Assembly (NCBI RefSeq): GCF_002159665.1 | Contig: NZ_NFJC01000028.1 | Location: 1-41,250, forward strand | DNA length: 41,250 nt | Direction of reading: 5' to 3' | DNA from: Desulfovibrio sp. An276 | GTDB lineage: Bacteria > Desulfobacterota > Desulfovibrionia > Desulfovibrionales > Desulfovibrionaceae | Shown: positions 16,718-25,145 of the stretch, piece after piece | Position numbering within the stretch: position 1 is the stretch's first letter | How the letters are laid out: each line of letters starts with the position of its first letter | Made by a program: the position numbers and the translations under genes | The notes under the pieces: model-generated | Seen by the model: the letters and a program-made list of their open reading frames with translations, nothing else | What the model was told of the DNA's origin: nothing | Database searches by the model: none

Positions 16718-17547
16718 AGCGCACCTCCCCGGCCCTGGAAGGGGGCCTCTCCCCGTATCCCGCACGGATGTTCCTGCTCGCACTGGGCAAAGGCGCCGCA
16801 CTTGGGACACAAATGCTGCGGTACAGTGCACTGATCCGGGTAGATGTGGATAGGAATGCCAAAGACGGACATGAGATTGGCTGCGGTAAAGATCTGATGG
16901 GGCGTGCCCTCCTGGCAGCGTCCGTCGTATACGCAGACAACGTGGCTCGCGTAGTGGGCGGCCAGGGTCAGGTTGTGGCTGACCATGACAATGGAAATGC
17001 CGCTTTGCAGGCGCAATTCGTTCAGGATATCCCAGAAAAGGCGTTCGCCCTTCAGATCCACGCCTGCAGCCGGTTCGTCCAGCAAAAGGAGCAGGGGATC
17101 GCGCAAAAGGGCAGAGGCAAGGAGCACGCGCCGCATTTCGCCGCCGGAAAGCTCCCCAATGCAGCGGGTAGCCGCGTTCCCCATGCCCACGCGCTCGAGC
17201 GCCTTTGCCACAGCCTTTTTTCCTTCCTTTCCTATGCCAAGCCACAAGGGCCTTGTGCCGGCATTGAGGGCCAGAAATTCCTCGCAGGTGATGGGAGTGG
17301 AGGTCTGTGCCTCGAGATGCTGGGGCACATAGCCGATGCGCCCGAGGACCCCCCGGGCAAAGCGTATCTTTCCCCTGTGGGGCACCTCTCCCATGATGCT
17401 GAGCAAAAGCGTGGTCTTGCCTGCACCATTTGGCCCCACAAAGACGGTAAGTCCGCCCCGGGGTATGGAGACGCGGACGTGGTCCAGGACAGTCTTTCCC
17501 GCAAACTCCACGCTCATGTTTTCAAAGGCAATGACATGGTCTGTCAT
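16714..17547 (-). CDS. znuC: Zinc/manganese-type ABC transporter ATPase with Cys-rich tail
   Basis: A 277-residue ABC ATPase: Walker A GPNGAGKTT at 38-46, Q-loop GYVPQHLE, signature LSGGEMRR, Walker B LLLLLDEPAAGVD and switch MVSHNL. The gene pair with znuB identifies a metal transporter. Unusual is the C-terminal tail after about residue 240, which carries CPKCGAFAQCEQEHPC (CxxC-x5-C-x5-C plus a His), a likely metal-binding extension that could sense zinc. The start at 17547 is followed by a normal N-terminus; a 216-base divergent region separates it from the M23 peptidase gene. Confidence 0.87.
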   Translation of the reverse strand: MTDHVIAFENMSVEFAGKTVLDHVRVSIPRGGLTVFVGPNGAGKTTLLLSIMGEVPHRGKIRFARGVLGRIGYVPQHLEAQTSTPITCEEFLALNAGTRPLWLGIGKEGKKAVAKALERVGMGNAATRCIGELSGGEMRRVLLASALLRDPLLLLLDEPAAGVDLKGERLFWDILNELRLQSGISIVMVSHNLTLAAHYASHVVCVYDGRCQEGTPHQIFTAANLMSVFGIPIHIYPDQCTVPQHLCPKCGAFAQCEQEHPCGIRGEAPFQGRGGAL

Positions 17548-17590
17548 TCAATCTTCCTCTGTATCTTCCGTGTATCGTGCCAGGGAGCTA

Positions 17591-17599
17591 CCCCCCCCC
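17591..17599. repeat. Run of nine C in the znuC / M23 divergent region
   Basis: Nine consecutive C (G on the minus strand) lie 44 bases before the znuC start and about 165 bases before the M23 peptidase start. It is the longest G/C homopolymer I noticed in the window. Confidence 0.8.
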
Positions 17600-17763
17600 G
17601 CCAATGGCACGTGACAGTACTGACATTTTGGCCCGGGCAAGGTAGCCTTGCCCAAGGCAAAAGACAAGGCTGGCTTTTTCGGACACCCTGGCTTAATCGA
17701 TGGTGCAGGGACAACAGCAACCTGCCTGTCCCTTCCCCAAAATCCATCCTGCGGAGATTTCCC

Positions 17764-18717
17764 TTGCCAGAACCCAATTCTTCCCTTGCGGGATTTTTCA
17801 GGGCTCTTGCCCCGATGATCCTTGGCGCAGCACTCGTTGCCCTGCCCTCTCTCTCCTCCCAGGCCCTTGCCGCGACTCAGGCAAAAGACACTGGTGTCGA
17901 AGCCGGGGCTTTGGAAAAAGCTCAAGCCCAGTCCCGGGCCCCGTCCGCTGCGAAAAACGATCCTTCGAAAAGCTCTGGCGAGGCAGAACAGGAGGCTGCA
18001 GAAACAGCAGGCGAATCTTCTGCAGGAGGCACGAACAAGGCACAGGAAAAAGCGCAGGAACAGGCGGATAAATCAGGCTCAGAAGAGGAAAAGGATAGTA
18101 CCGAGGCGAGCTCCTACTCGAGCGAGGCCATGGCGCTTTGGCCGGACGTAGACAGCTTTGTCACCTCCCGTTTCGGGGAGCGGCGCGGATCCACGGTTCC
18201 CCTCCTGAGCGACGCTCCCATGCGCCCCCGCTTTCACAGCGGCCTTGACGTGCGCGGACACCTTGGCTGGCCAGTGCGCACGCTCAAAAGCGGCACTGTC
18301 CTTCTCGCAGGCATGGCCGGCAGCGCAGGCCTTACTGTGAAGATAGCGCAGACAGACGGCAAGACCGTTTCCTACGCGCATCTTGGCAAGGTACTTGTCA
18401 AAAAGGGCGACAAGGTGAAACAGGGGCAGCACATAGGCGAAGTCGGCTGCACGGGACGGACGTCCGGAGCACACGTCCACATCACTGTGCGCAACAGCAA
18501 GGGGCAGCGCACGGATCCGCGCAAGGAAATCGGGGGACTTTGGGAGCTCTACGATCCGCCTCTCGAGGATCTGAAAACTCCCCTGCAGGCCCAAGCCTGC
18601 GTGCGGCGCGGCTACAACAAGCGCCTTGCCGGCCAAAAGCAGTACTTGCGTATGCGCAAGGCCCTTCTTGAATCCGGCGCCTACAAGATTCCGGACATCG
18701 AGCCCTGGAAAAACTGA
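17764..18717 (+). CDS. Exported M23 family metallopeptidase (LytM domain)
   Basis: A 317-residue exported protein ending in a LytM/M23 domain, a zinc endopeptidase fold that cuts peptidoglycan cross-links. The metal ligands are present: RFHSGLD (His158, Asp162) and the AHVHI pair (His237, His239), so it looks catalytically competent rather than an EnvC-type degenerate activator. A hydrophobic signal segment (PMILGAALVALPSLSSQALA) ends near residue 36, followed by about 75 residues of Ala/Glu/Lys/Gln/Ser low-complexity linker. The start is set at TTG 17764, because GGAG lies 7 bases before it and it gives a normal charged start to the signal peptide; the first in-frame ATG (17815) lies inside that segment with no ribosome binding site. 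It converges on murI 13 bases later. Confidence 0.8.
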   Translation: MPEPNSSLAGFFRALAPMILGAALVALPSLSSQALAATQAKDTGVEAGALEKAQAQSRAPSAAKNDPSKSSGEAEQEAAETAGESSAGGTNKAQEKAQEQADKSGSEEEKDSTEASSYSSEAMALWPDVDSFVTSRFGERRGSTVPLLSDAPMRPRFHSGLDVRGHLGWPVRTLKSGTVLLAGMAGSAGLTVKIAQTDGKTVSYAHLGKVLVKKGDKVKQGQHIGEVGCTGRTSGAHVHITVRNSKGQRTDPRKEIGGLWELYDPPLEDLKTPLQAQACVRRGYNKRLAGQKQYLRMRKALLESGAYKIPDIEPWKN

Positions 18718-18730
18718 GCTCGGATGTCCA

Positions 18731-19552
18731 CTAGATATCCACGAGCTCCACGTCTTTCTCGTCCAGCTTGCGGCCAAGGAAAAGCCCGCCTGTGGCGGCA
18801 AAACGGCGCACATTGTCTGTAGCCATGAAGCGCACACTGCCCTTTTCCCCTTGCGCTGCCATACCCTGTGTCTTAAGGATTTCTGCTACGGCCTCGGCTG
18901 TTGTGCGGGCAGAATCCACTATGGCAACATCCGGGCCCACCACATTGGCTATGGCCTTTTGCAGCAGGGGGAAATGCGTGCAGCCGAGCAGCAGCGTGTC
19001 CGGCTTGTCTTCACAGGCAAAAAGTTCTCCTATGTAGCGGCGGACCACACCCTCGACCACATCACCCTCAAGCCAGCCTTCCTCTGCAAGGGACACAAAG
19101 AGCGTGCAGGCGCGGCTTTGGATGCGCGCCTCGGGCTTTAACGCGTGAATGGCGTCTACATAGGCTCCGCCACGCACTGTGGCCTCTGTGGCGAGCACCA
19201 CTATGTGTCCGCTTGACGAGGCCTGCACGGCAGCCCTGGCACCTGGCTTTATCACCCCCACCACGGGAATGTGCGGAAAGCGGTTGCGCAGGGCAGGCAG
19301 TGCAACGCTGCTTGCTGTGTTGCAGGCCACGACCAGCATCTTGACCGGCCCCATGTCCACAAGCTTGCCCGCAGCCTTCAGGGTATATTCTATGATGGTG
19401 CTGGCGCCCTTGGTCCCGTAGGGCAGGCGAGCCGTGTCGCCCAAAAAACGGTAGCTTTCCCCCGGCAGACGCTCAAGCAGTGCCCTAAGCACTGTCATTC
19501 CCCCCACGCCGGAATCAAAAATGCCTATGGGGTTGTCCGTATTGTCGACCAC
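18731..19552 (-). CDS. murI: Glutamate racemase
   Basis: A 273-residue enzyme making D-glutamate for peptidoglycan. Both catalytic cysteines are seen in their motifs, VVACNTASSVALPA near residue 77 and LLGCTHFPLL near 190, with the N-terminal GIFDSGVGGMTVLRAL. The start is placed at GTG 19552: AAGGAG lies 7 bases upstream and the protein begins just before GIFDSG. The open frame extends to an ATG at 19717, but those 55 residues do not resemble the family. Confidence 0.93.
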   Translation of the reverse strand: MVDNTDNPIGIFDSGVGGMTVLRALLERLPGESYRFLGDTARLPYGTKGASTIIEYTLKAAGKLVDMGPVKMLVVACNTASSVALPALRNRFPHIPVVGVIKPGARAAVQASSSGHIVVLATEATVRGGAYVDAIHALKPEARIQSRACTLFVSLAEEGWLEGDVVEGVVRRYIGELFACEDKPDTLLLGCTHFPLLQKAIANVVGPDVAIVDSARTTAEAVAEILKTQGMAAQGEKGSVRFMATDNVRRFAATGGLFLGRKLDEKDVELVDI

Positions 19553-19832
19553 TTGCTCTCTCCTTGCAGGAAAGTCCTTGCTGTTTGTGCCTTTTGGCGG
19601 AAAGCGCACCTTACCCAAAAAGCAGTGAAGCGACAATATTGTCCGAAGGCACTGTCCCTGGCAGGAAACGTCCTGAAAAAAGGGCGTAAAAGAGCGCCAT
19701 ATGGCGTCAATTGGCAAGAATGGGAACTTGTGTTTTTCCCCTCAACGCATCAAAATGCCTTTTTTCTATGCCTTTTTTCTCAAGGTGCCCGACGTCCAGG
19801 CGGGCCAACCGCTTTCTCTCTTGGGGGGAGAC

Positions 19833-20477
19833 ATGATCGCAATCCTCGACTACAAGGCTGGCAACCAGACCAGCGTGCTCAGGGCTCTCAAGTTTCTGGG
19901 CATACCCTCTGTCATTACAGCCGATTCAGAAGTCCTTGCCAGGGCCGACGGCATCATTTTCCCTGGTGTCGGCTCGTCTGCCCAGGCCATGGATGTACTT
20001 CGCGGCGAACACCTTGATCTTTGCCTTGCCGATGCCATTGCCCGCAAGCAGCCTGTGCTTGGCATCTGCCTTGGCTGCCAGATTCTCCTCGAGCACAGCG
20101 AGGAAGGCAACACAAGGACACTGGGTCTTGTGAAGGGTGAGTGCAGAAAGTTTCCCGATACCCTGCTTCAGGAAGACGGAAGCCCGGCCCCTGTCCCCCA
20201 CATGGGCTGGAACACAGTCTCCTGCACAAGAGACAATGAGCTTTTCCGTGGCATCGACGCCTCGGCCCAGTTCTACTTTGTCCACAGCTACTATGTTGCT
20301 CCCGAAGACGATCTTGTGCTCGGGCAAACCTCGTACGGAGGGCTGACCTTCTGTTCTGTCTACGGTAGATCTGGACTGTGGGCAGTGCAGTTCCATCCGG
20401 AAAAGAGCGGACGCTTTGGCCTTGCCCTGCTCAAAAACTACCACGACTACTGCAAGGAGGCCGCCAATGCTCTCTAA
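19833..20477 (+). CDS. hisH: Imidazole glycerol phosphate synthase, glutaminase subunit
   Basis: A 214-residue class I glutamine amidotransferase. The nucleophile Cys79 is in [18 protein letters not shown] (GICLGCQ), and the His/Glu pair is in QFHPEKSG near the end; [12 protein letters not shown] is the typical N-terminal loop. With HisF it supplies ammonia for imidazole ring formation in histidine synthesis. ATG 19833 directly follows a GGGGGGAG site and gives the usual [11 protein letters not shown] start; the frame extends to 19701 without homology. It overlaps hisF by 11 bases. Confidence 0.94.
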   Translation: MIAILDYKAGNQTSVLRALKFLGIPSVITADSEVLARADGIIFPGVGSSAQAMDVLRGEHLDLCLADAIARKQPVLGICLGCQILLEHSEEGNTRTLGLVKGECRKFPDTLLQEDGSPAPVPHMGWNTVSCTRDNELFRGIDASAQFYFVHSYYVAPEDDLVLGQTSYGGLTFCSVYGRSGLWAVQFHPEKSGRFGLALLKNYHDYCKEAANAL

Positions 20478-21246
20478 ACGCGTCATCCCCTGCCTTGATG
20501 TGCGCAACGGCAAGCTCACCAAGGGCATCAAATTTGCCGGAAACGTGGACATTGGCGATCCGGTTGAAAGTGCCCGCAAGTACTATGAGGAAGGTGCGGA
20601 CGAAATCGTCTTTTACGACATCACTGCTTCTGCGGAGGATCGCGGCATCTTCCTGGACGTAGTGGAAAGGGTGGCAGCCAATATCTTCATTCCCTTCAGC
20701 GTTGGCGGAGGCATACGCTCAGTTGCAGACATGCGGGCTGTCCTTCTGGCAGGCGCTGAAAAGATTTCCATCAATTCCGCGGCAGTGCAAAATCCCCGCC
20801 TCATCAGCGAGGGCGCAGACGCCTTTGGAAGCCAGGCCGTGGTCGTTGGCATGGATGTATTGCGCGTGCCCCAAAGCGAGGCTATTCCCTCGGGCTACGA
20901 AATAGTCATCAACGGTGGCCGCAAGCGCATGGGCATTGACGCCATTGCCTGGGCGAAAGAATGCGAGCGCCTTGGCGCGGGCGAGCTGTGTGTCAATTCC
21001 ATTGACGCGGACGGCACAAAGGATGGCTACGAGCTTGCGCTCACAAGCACCATTGTGGACGCGGTCTCCATCCCGGTCATTGCCTCAGGCGGAGCAGGAA
21101 AGCCGGAGCACATGCTCGACGCTGTCACTCGCGGCAAGGCCTCTGCGGCCCTGATTGCCTCCATTGTCCACTTTGGCACCTACACCATACGCGAATGCAA
21201 GGAGTACATGGCAAGCCACGGAGCCCCGGTGCGCCTTGTCTGGTAG
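20467..21246 (+). CDS. hisF: Imidazole glycerol phosphate synthase, cyclase subunit
   Basis: A 259-residue TIM barrel. [20 protein letters not shown] carries the first catalytic Asp, VVVGMDV the second; phosphate loops are FSVGGGIRS and [17 protein letters not shown] lies 6 bases before the ATG. The [20 protein letters not shown] (IGDPVESA) version of the N-terminal region matches what I recall of Desulfovibrio HisF. It works as a heterodimer with the overlapping hisH, converting PRFAR to imidazole glycerol phosphate and AICAR. Confidence 0.95.
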   Translation: MLSKRVIPCLDVRNGKLTKGIKFAGNVDIGDPVESARKYYEEGADEIVFYDITASAEDRGIFLDVVERVAANIFIPFSVGGGIRSVADMRAVLLAGAEKISINSAAVQNPRLISEGADAFGSQAVVVGMDVLRVPQSEAIPSGYEIVINGGRKRMGIDAIAWAKECERLGAGELCVNSIDADGTKDGYELALTSTIVDAVSIPVIASGGAGKPEHMLDAVTRGKASAALIASIVHFGTYTIRECKEYMASHGAPVRLVW

Positions 21247-21255
21247 GCCTGACAC

Positions 21256-22065
21256 ATGACCCTCAGTGACTTTTTTGCCGAACAAAAACGCCTTGCCATA
21301 GCCTTTTCCGGAGGACTCGACAGCCGCTTTCTCTGCGCCAGCGCCCTGAAAGCCAACTGCGATGTCCTTGCCATCCACATCCGTGGCCCGCACATCCCAA
21401 GGGGCGAAAGCACAGGGGCAAGAGCCTTTGCTGCAACCATGGGACTGAGGCTCGAAGAGGTGGCGGTGGATCCCCTGTCTGTCCCGCAGATTGCAAACAC
21501 GGATCCGTTACGCTGCTACTACTGCAAAAGGCTCATGCTCCAAAGCCTCGGCACTGTGCTGGCACATCTTGGCGAGGAGGAGAGGATACTCTGTGACGGA
21601 AGCAATGCAGACGATCTGTCCCGTTACCGTCCCGGATTAAGGGCACTCCAGGAAAAGGGCGTTCTCTCCCCCCTGGCCCTTGCGGGGCTTTCCAAGGCCG
21701 ATATACTTAAAAGGGCAAGGGATATGGGCTTTCCCCTGCCAAAGGAACAGGCAAGGCCCTGCCTTCTGACCCGCTACGACTACCATCTTCCTGTCAAAAG
21801 GGATGAGCTTGCCCGTATCGAGGAAACGGAAGAGGCTCTGCTGCGCCTGAAGGACGAAAAGGGAAATACCTGCTTTGCCGACCTGCGCCTGCGCCTTACC
21901 CCCTCCCCTCTCCTGCAGGTCACCCGCTTTTTGCCGCAATGGATGGGGATGACGGACAAAATCATGGCTGCCAACGGCTTTGCCGACTACGCCGTAGTGG
22001 AAACTGCCAGCATAAGCGGCTTTTTCGACCAGGGGAAAAGCGGCACGGATTCAGGGAAGCACTAG
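21256..22065 (+). CDS. LarE-like PP-loop sulfur transferase
   Basis: A 269-residue ATP pyrophosphatase-type protein of the LarE family. The PP-loop SGGLDS is at 18-23, CYYCKR (Cys87, Cys90) follows, then DGSNADDLSRYRPGLRALQE (shortened: SNADDLSRYRPG), SPLALAGLSKADI and the PCL motif with Cys169 at the position of the sacrificial Cys176 of Lactobacillus LarE. LarE adds sulfur to the nickel-pincer cofactor precursor used by lactate racemase LarA and relatives. Three cysteines instead of one suggest the cluster-bearing, non-sacrificial type. No larA, larB or larC is nearby. It begins 9 bases after hisF with only a weak ribosome site, so it probably rides on the his transcript. A different thiolation role is possible. 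Confidence 0.75.
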   Translation: MTLSDFFAEQKRLAIAFSGGLDSRFLCASALKANCDVLAIHIRGPHIPRGESTGARAFAATMGLRLEEVAVDPLSVPQIANTDPLRCYYCKRLMLQSLGTVLAHLGEEERILCDGSNADDLSRYRPGLRALQEKGVLSPLALAGLSKADILKRARDMGFPLPKEQARPCLLTRYDYHLPVKRDELARIEETEEALLRLKDEKGNTCFADLRLRLTPSPLLQVTRFLPQWMGMTDKIMAANGFADYAVVETASISGFFDQGKSGTDSGKH

Positions 22066-22140
22066 TTGGACCTTGTGCAATCCGTCTTCCAAAAGGCTGT
22101 TCTCACAGCGGAAAATGGGGCAATATGGCCGCTTTCAGGC

Positions 22141-22170
22141 TTGCCAAACCGGCTGGAAATATTCTATAGC
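22141..22170 (+). promoter_or_regulatory. Candidate sigma-70 promoter for the small basic protein
   Basis: TTGCCA at 22141-22146 and TATAGC at 22165-22170 are 18 bases apart and match the -35 and -10 consensus at 5/6 and 4/6 positions. They lie in the 193-base gap before the 35-residue gene and would give a leader of about 80 bases. Confidence 0.45.
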
Positions 22171-22258
22171 ATGCCTTGTCTTGAGGCCGGACGCGGCCTT
22201 GAGCAGCCTATGCCAATAACAGGACAGCAAGACTGCCTTGTTTTTTAAGGAGAATACC

Positions 22259-22366
22259 ATGGCTCACAAGAAAGTTGAACGCAAGAAGGAACTCGATCGC
22301 CGTCGTCATCGTCGTGAACAGCGCCTGAAGCAGCGCATTCACGAAGCTCAGGGCAAGAAGGCCTAG
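22259..22366 (+). CDS. 35-residue Lys/Arg-rich small protein
   Basis: A very short gene with a near-perfect ribosome binding site (AAGGAG, 7 bases before ATG), its own candidate promoter and its own terminator. The protein begins MAHKKVERKKELDRRRHRRE and ends in GKKA; about half its residues are Lys, Arg or His, and it contains no Cys, Trp or Pro. It is predicted to be one continuous charged helix. I believe similar short proteins occur in other Desulfovibrionales but cannot confirm it here. The composition suggests RNA or ribosome binding. Function unknown. Confidence 0.75.
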   Translation: MAHKKVERKKELDRRRHRREQRLKQRIHEAQGKKA

Positions 22367-22401
22367 GGCTCACGCACAGTTTCTTTTTTGTCCTTAACAA
22401 G

Positions 22402-22431
22402 TCTGCCGTTGTCATGACGGCAGATTTTGTT
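22402..22431 (+). terminator. Terminator after the 35-residue gene
   Basis: TCTGCCGT at 22402-22409 pairs with ACGGCAGA at 22417-22424, followed by TTTTGTTCT-type T-rich sequence. It sits 35 bases beyond the small gene and 73 bases before the zinc-ribbon gene. Confidence 0.8.
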
Positions 22432-22504
22432 CTCTATAGGGCCAAGCGCCCAAATCAGAATTTTTGTGGTCTCCTCCTGTTTTCAGGCAGGGGAGGAAAG
22501 AAGT

Positions 22505-22885
22505 ATGCCAATTTACGAATATCGCTGCCCAAAGTGCAACAAGGTCTTCGAAGAGTGGTGCCCCCACATCACCGAGGATCATCCCAAGGAACCCTGTCCG
22601 GATTGCGGAACCATCTCGCCGCGCATTATCTCCAACACCTCGTTTGTTCTTGAGGGCGGCGGCTGGTATGTGACCGACTACGGATACCGCAAGGGCATCA
22701 AGGACGAGACTTCCGCGCCAAGCCACGGAACATCCGGCGCGTCCCATGCCCCGGAAAGTTCCGCCAAGGCTTCTGGTGAAAGCGCGACCAAGGCTGCTTC
22801 TTCGACTACAGCTTCTTCGAATACACCCGCTGCATCCGCTCCCAAGAGCACATCTGCCCCTGCCAGCACGGCTGCTGCCAAGTAG
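22505..22885 (+). CDS. FmdB-family zinc-ribbon protein with low-complexity tail
   Basis: A 126-residue protein. The first 45 residues are an FmdB/CxxC_CxxC zinc ribbon: MPIYEYRCPKCNKVFEEW, then CPDCG. A family-typical short segment (SFVLEGGGWYVTDYGY) follows. From about residue 68 the rest is Ala/Ser/Thr/Lys/Pro low-complexity sequence. GAGGAAAG precedes the ATG at 22505. The molecular role of the family is not well established; a regulatory or metal-binding role is assumed from the ribbon. The next gene is purB, 113 bases away. Confidence 0.85.
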   Translation: MPIYEYRCPKCNKVFEEWCPHITEDHPKEPCPDCGTISPRIISNTSFVLEGGGWYVTDYGYRKGIKDETSAPSHGTSGASHAPESSAKASGESATKAASSTTASSNTPAASAPKSTSAPASTAAAK

Positions 22886-22998
22886 CCTGACCAAAGGGCA
22901 TTGTTGCAGATCTTCAAATTCACCCCAAAAGGCAAGGAAGGCCATCGCAAGCCCCGGGGCAATCGCTTCGGCCCGGCCCTCCTGCGGGAGCAATTCTC

Positions 22999-24294
22999 AT
23001 GATCGAACGCTACACACGCCCGGAAATGGGCAGCATCTGGACACTGGAAAACCGCTACAAATCGTGGCTGGACGTTGAAATTGCCGTGTGCAAGGCCTGG
23101 GCGGAAAAGGGACGCATTCCCGAGGAAGCGCTGCAGAACATCATAGACAAGGCTGAAATCGACGCAGACCGCATTCTCGCCATCGAGGAGATCACGCGCC
23201 ACGACATCATCGCCTTTTTGACTGCCCTGGAAGAAAAAATCGGCCCTGATGCCCGTTTCATCCATCTGGGCTGCACGTCTTCCGACATCGTGGACACTGC
23301 CGGCAGCCTCCTCCTTGTGCAGGCAGGCAAGATCATTCTCAAGGACATCGACGCCGTGCTTGAAACCATCAAGGGCATGGCCATGAAGTACAAGGGTGTC
23401 CTGTGCATGGGCAGATCCCACGGTGTCCACGCCGAACCCATCAGCTTCGGCCTCAAGATGACAGGCTTCTACGCCGAATTTGCGCGTCATAAAAAGCGTC
23501 TCGAAGACGCCATCGAGGACATTCGCGTAGGCAAGATTTCCGGCGCTGTCGGCACCTACACCATCGTGACTCCGGAGGTAGAGGAAATCGCCCTTACCCA
23601 CCTTGGTCTCAAGGTCGATCCCCATTCCACCCAGATCGTGCAGCGCGACCGCTACTCCCATTTCTTCACCACCCTGGCCATACTTGGGGGCGGTATAGAG
23701 CGTTTGTGCGTGGAATTGCGCCATCTGCAGCGCACAGAGGTTCTCGAGGCCGAAGAAGGCTTTGCCAAGGGCCAGAAGGGCTCTTCGGCCATGCCCCACA
23801 AGAAAAACCCCATTTCCGCGGAAAATCTCTGCGGACTGTCCAGGCTTCTGCGCTCCAACGCCATGGCAGCCCTGGAAAACCAGGCCCTGTGGCACGAACG
23901 CGACATCAGCCACTCCTCTGTGGAACGCGTCATCATGCCCGATTCCACCATTCTGGCAGACTACGCCTTAAACCGCCTGAACAGGTTGCTCGCAAACCTT
24001 ACGGTCCATCCCGAGAACATGGAGCGCAACATGAACGCCTCCTTCGGCCTGTACTTCTCGCAGCGCGTGCTCACGGCCCTTATTGACAGCGGCCATCCTC
24101 GCCAGGAATCCTACGTGGCTGTCCAGAAGCTGGCCATGCAGAGCTGGGAAACACATACTCCCTTCCCCACCCTGGTCCGCCAGGACGAGCAGATGCAGGC
24201 TGTGCTTGGCAGCGACAAGATGGACGAGCTCTTTGATCCCAAATTCTATCTGCGCTATGAAGATACGGTCTACAAGCGCGTTTACGGCGATTGA
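22999..24294 (+). CDS. purB: Adenylosuccinate lyase
   Basis: A 431-residue fumarase/aspartase-superfamily enzyme of purine synthesis, splitting SAICAR and adenylosuccinate with release of fumarate. The superfamily signature GSSAMPHKKNPISAE is complete (mobile loop with catalytic Ser), MGRSHGVHAEP and HLGCTSSDIVDTA carry the other active-site residues. MIERYTRPEMGSIWTLENRY is the usual short-form PurB N-terminus. GGGAG lies about 10 bases before ATG. pyrE follows after 84 bases on the same strand. Confidence 0.96.
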   Translation: MIERYTRPEMGSIWTLENRYKSWLDVEIAVCKAWAEKGRIPEEALQNIIDKAEIDADRILAIEEITRHDIIAFLTALEEKIGPDARFIHLGCTSSDIVDTAGSLLLVQAGKIILKDIDAVLETIKGMAMKYKGVLCMGRSHGVHAEPISFGLKMTGFYAEFARHKKRLEDAIEDIRVGKISGAVGTYTIVTPEVEEIALTHLGLKVDPHSTQIVQRDRYSHFFTTLAILGGGIERLCVELRHLQRTEVLEAEEGFAKGQKGSSAMPHKKNPISAENLCGLSRLLRSNAMAALENQALWHERDISHSSVERVIMPDSTILADYALNRLNRLLANLTVHPENMERNMNASFGLYFSQRVLTALIDSGHPRQESYVAVQKLAMQSWETHTPFPTLVRQDEQMQAVLGSDKMDELFDPKFYLRYEDTVYKRVYGD

Positions 24295-24378
24295 TTTTCG
24301 CCAAGCGAGCAAGTGCACGCTTGTCTCCCCTCAAAGCCATCTCCCTGCCCCAAGGCAGGTGCTTTAAGGAATAATTCC

Positions 24379-24957
24379 ATGCATGAAGAACTCAAACGCA
24401 GACTGGCACGCATTCTGGTGGAAAGGTCCTACAAGGAAGGTTCCTTTCTGCTCGCTTCCGGTCGCCACAGTGACTACTACTTCGACTGCCGCGTGACAGC
24501 CCTGCATCCCGAAGGTGCCTGGCTCATAGGCAATCTCTTCTACGACGTCATTGCCGCACTGCGCGAGCAGGGCACGGAAATCAAGGCTGTTGGCGGCATG
24601 ACCATGGGCGCTGATCCCCTGGTTTCCGCAACCACTGTCATTTCCTGGGAAAAGGGAGCTCCATTGAACGGCCTTCTGGTGCGCAAGGAACCCAAGGGAC
24701 ACGGAACCAACCAGTACGTCGAAGGTCTTGCCAACGTCTCCTCCGGGGACCCCATTGTGGTGCTCGAGGACGTGGTGACCACTGGTGGCTCCCTGCTCAA
24801 GGCCTGCCAGCGTCTGGAAATGAGTGGCCTCAAGATTGCCGCAGTCTGCACCATTCTTGACAGGGAAGAAGGCGGCAGGGAACAGCTTCTTGAGCACGGC
24901 TACAAGCTGCAGTCTCTCTTCACCCGCAAGGAACTCCTCGAATATGCCAAGGGCTAG
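24379..24957 (+). CDS. pyrE: Orotate phosphoribosyltransferase
   Basis: A 192-residue type I phosphoribosyltransferase that joins orotate and PRPP to form OMP. The PRPP-binding motif is IVVLEDVVTTGGSLL near residue 122; SGRHSDYYFDCR near 28 and the flexible-loop RKEPKGHGTNQYVEG near 95 are typical. ATG 24379 has AAGGAA about 9 bases upstream. A strong terminator ends the purB-pyrE unit. Confidence 0.95.
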   Translation: MHEELKRRLARILVERSYKEGSFLLASGRHSDYYFDCRVTALHPEGAWLIGNLFYDVIAALREQGTEIKAVGGMTMGADPLVSATTVISWEKGAPLNGLLVRKEPKGHGTNQYVEGLANVSSGDPIVVLEDVVTTGGSLLKACQRLEMSGLKIAAVCTILDREEGGREQLLEHGYKLQSLFTRKELLEYAKG

Positions 24958-24993
24958 TCAAGAGCTTCACTGCGCAAGACACTGACTATTACA

Positions 24994-25023
24994 GGCTCTC
25001 CCTCTGGGAGGGCCTTTTTTTTT
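24994..25023 (+). terminator. Strong terminator after pyrE
   Basis: GGCTCTCCC at 24994-25002 pairs with GGGAGGGCC at 25006-25014 (one wobble) around TCT, followed directly by nine T. Confidence 0.92.
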
Positions 25024-25091
25024 CTGTTATACTTCGAGTTCAGATAACAAGGGAAAAGCATTTGTCTCTATACAGTTTTTGCAAAGGATAT

Positions 25092-25121
25092 TTTGCTTTT
25101 CACTGTACAGTGAAAAGCAAA
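25092..25121. repeat. Perfect 30-bp palindrome
   Basis: TTTGCTTTTCACTGT at 25092-25106 is followed at once by its exact reverse complement at 25107-25121, centred on GTAC. It lies between the plus-strand terminator of pyrE and the minus-strand terminator of the HU-tRNA unit, where no terminator is needed, and has no T-run on either side. It could be a protein-binding dyad, an RNA hairpin or a cruciform. I cannot assign a family. Confidence 0.85.
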
Positions 25122-25145
25122 TATAGGCCATTACAGGATGGCAAA

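Noticed and set aside
18711..18757. GAGCTCG/CGAGCTC inverted repeat between the M23 peptidase and murI ends
   Set aside because: The arms are short and separated by a long loop without a T-run; not enough to call a terminator.
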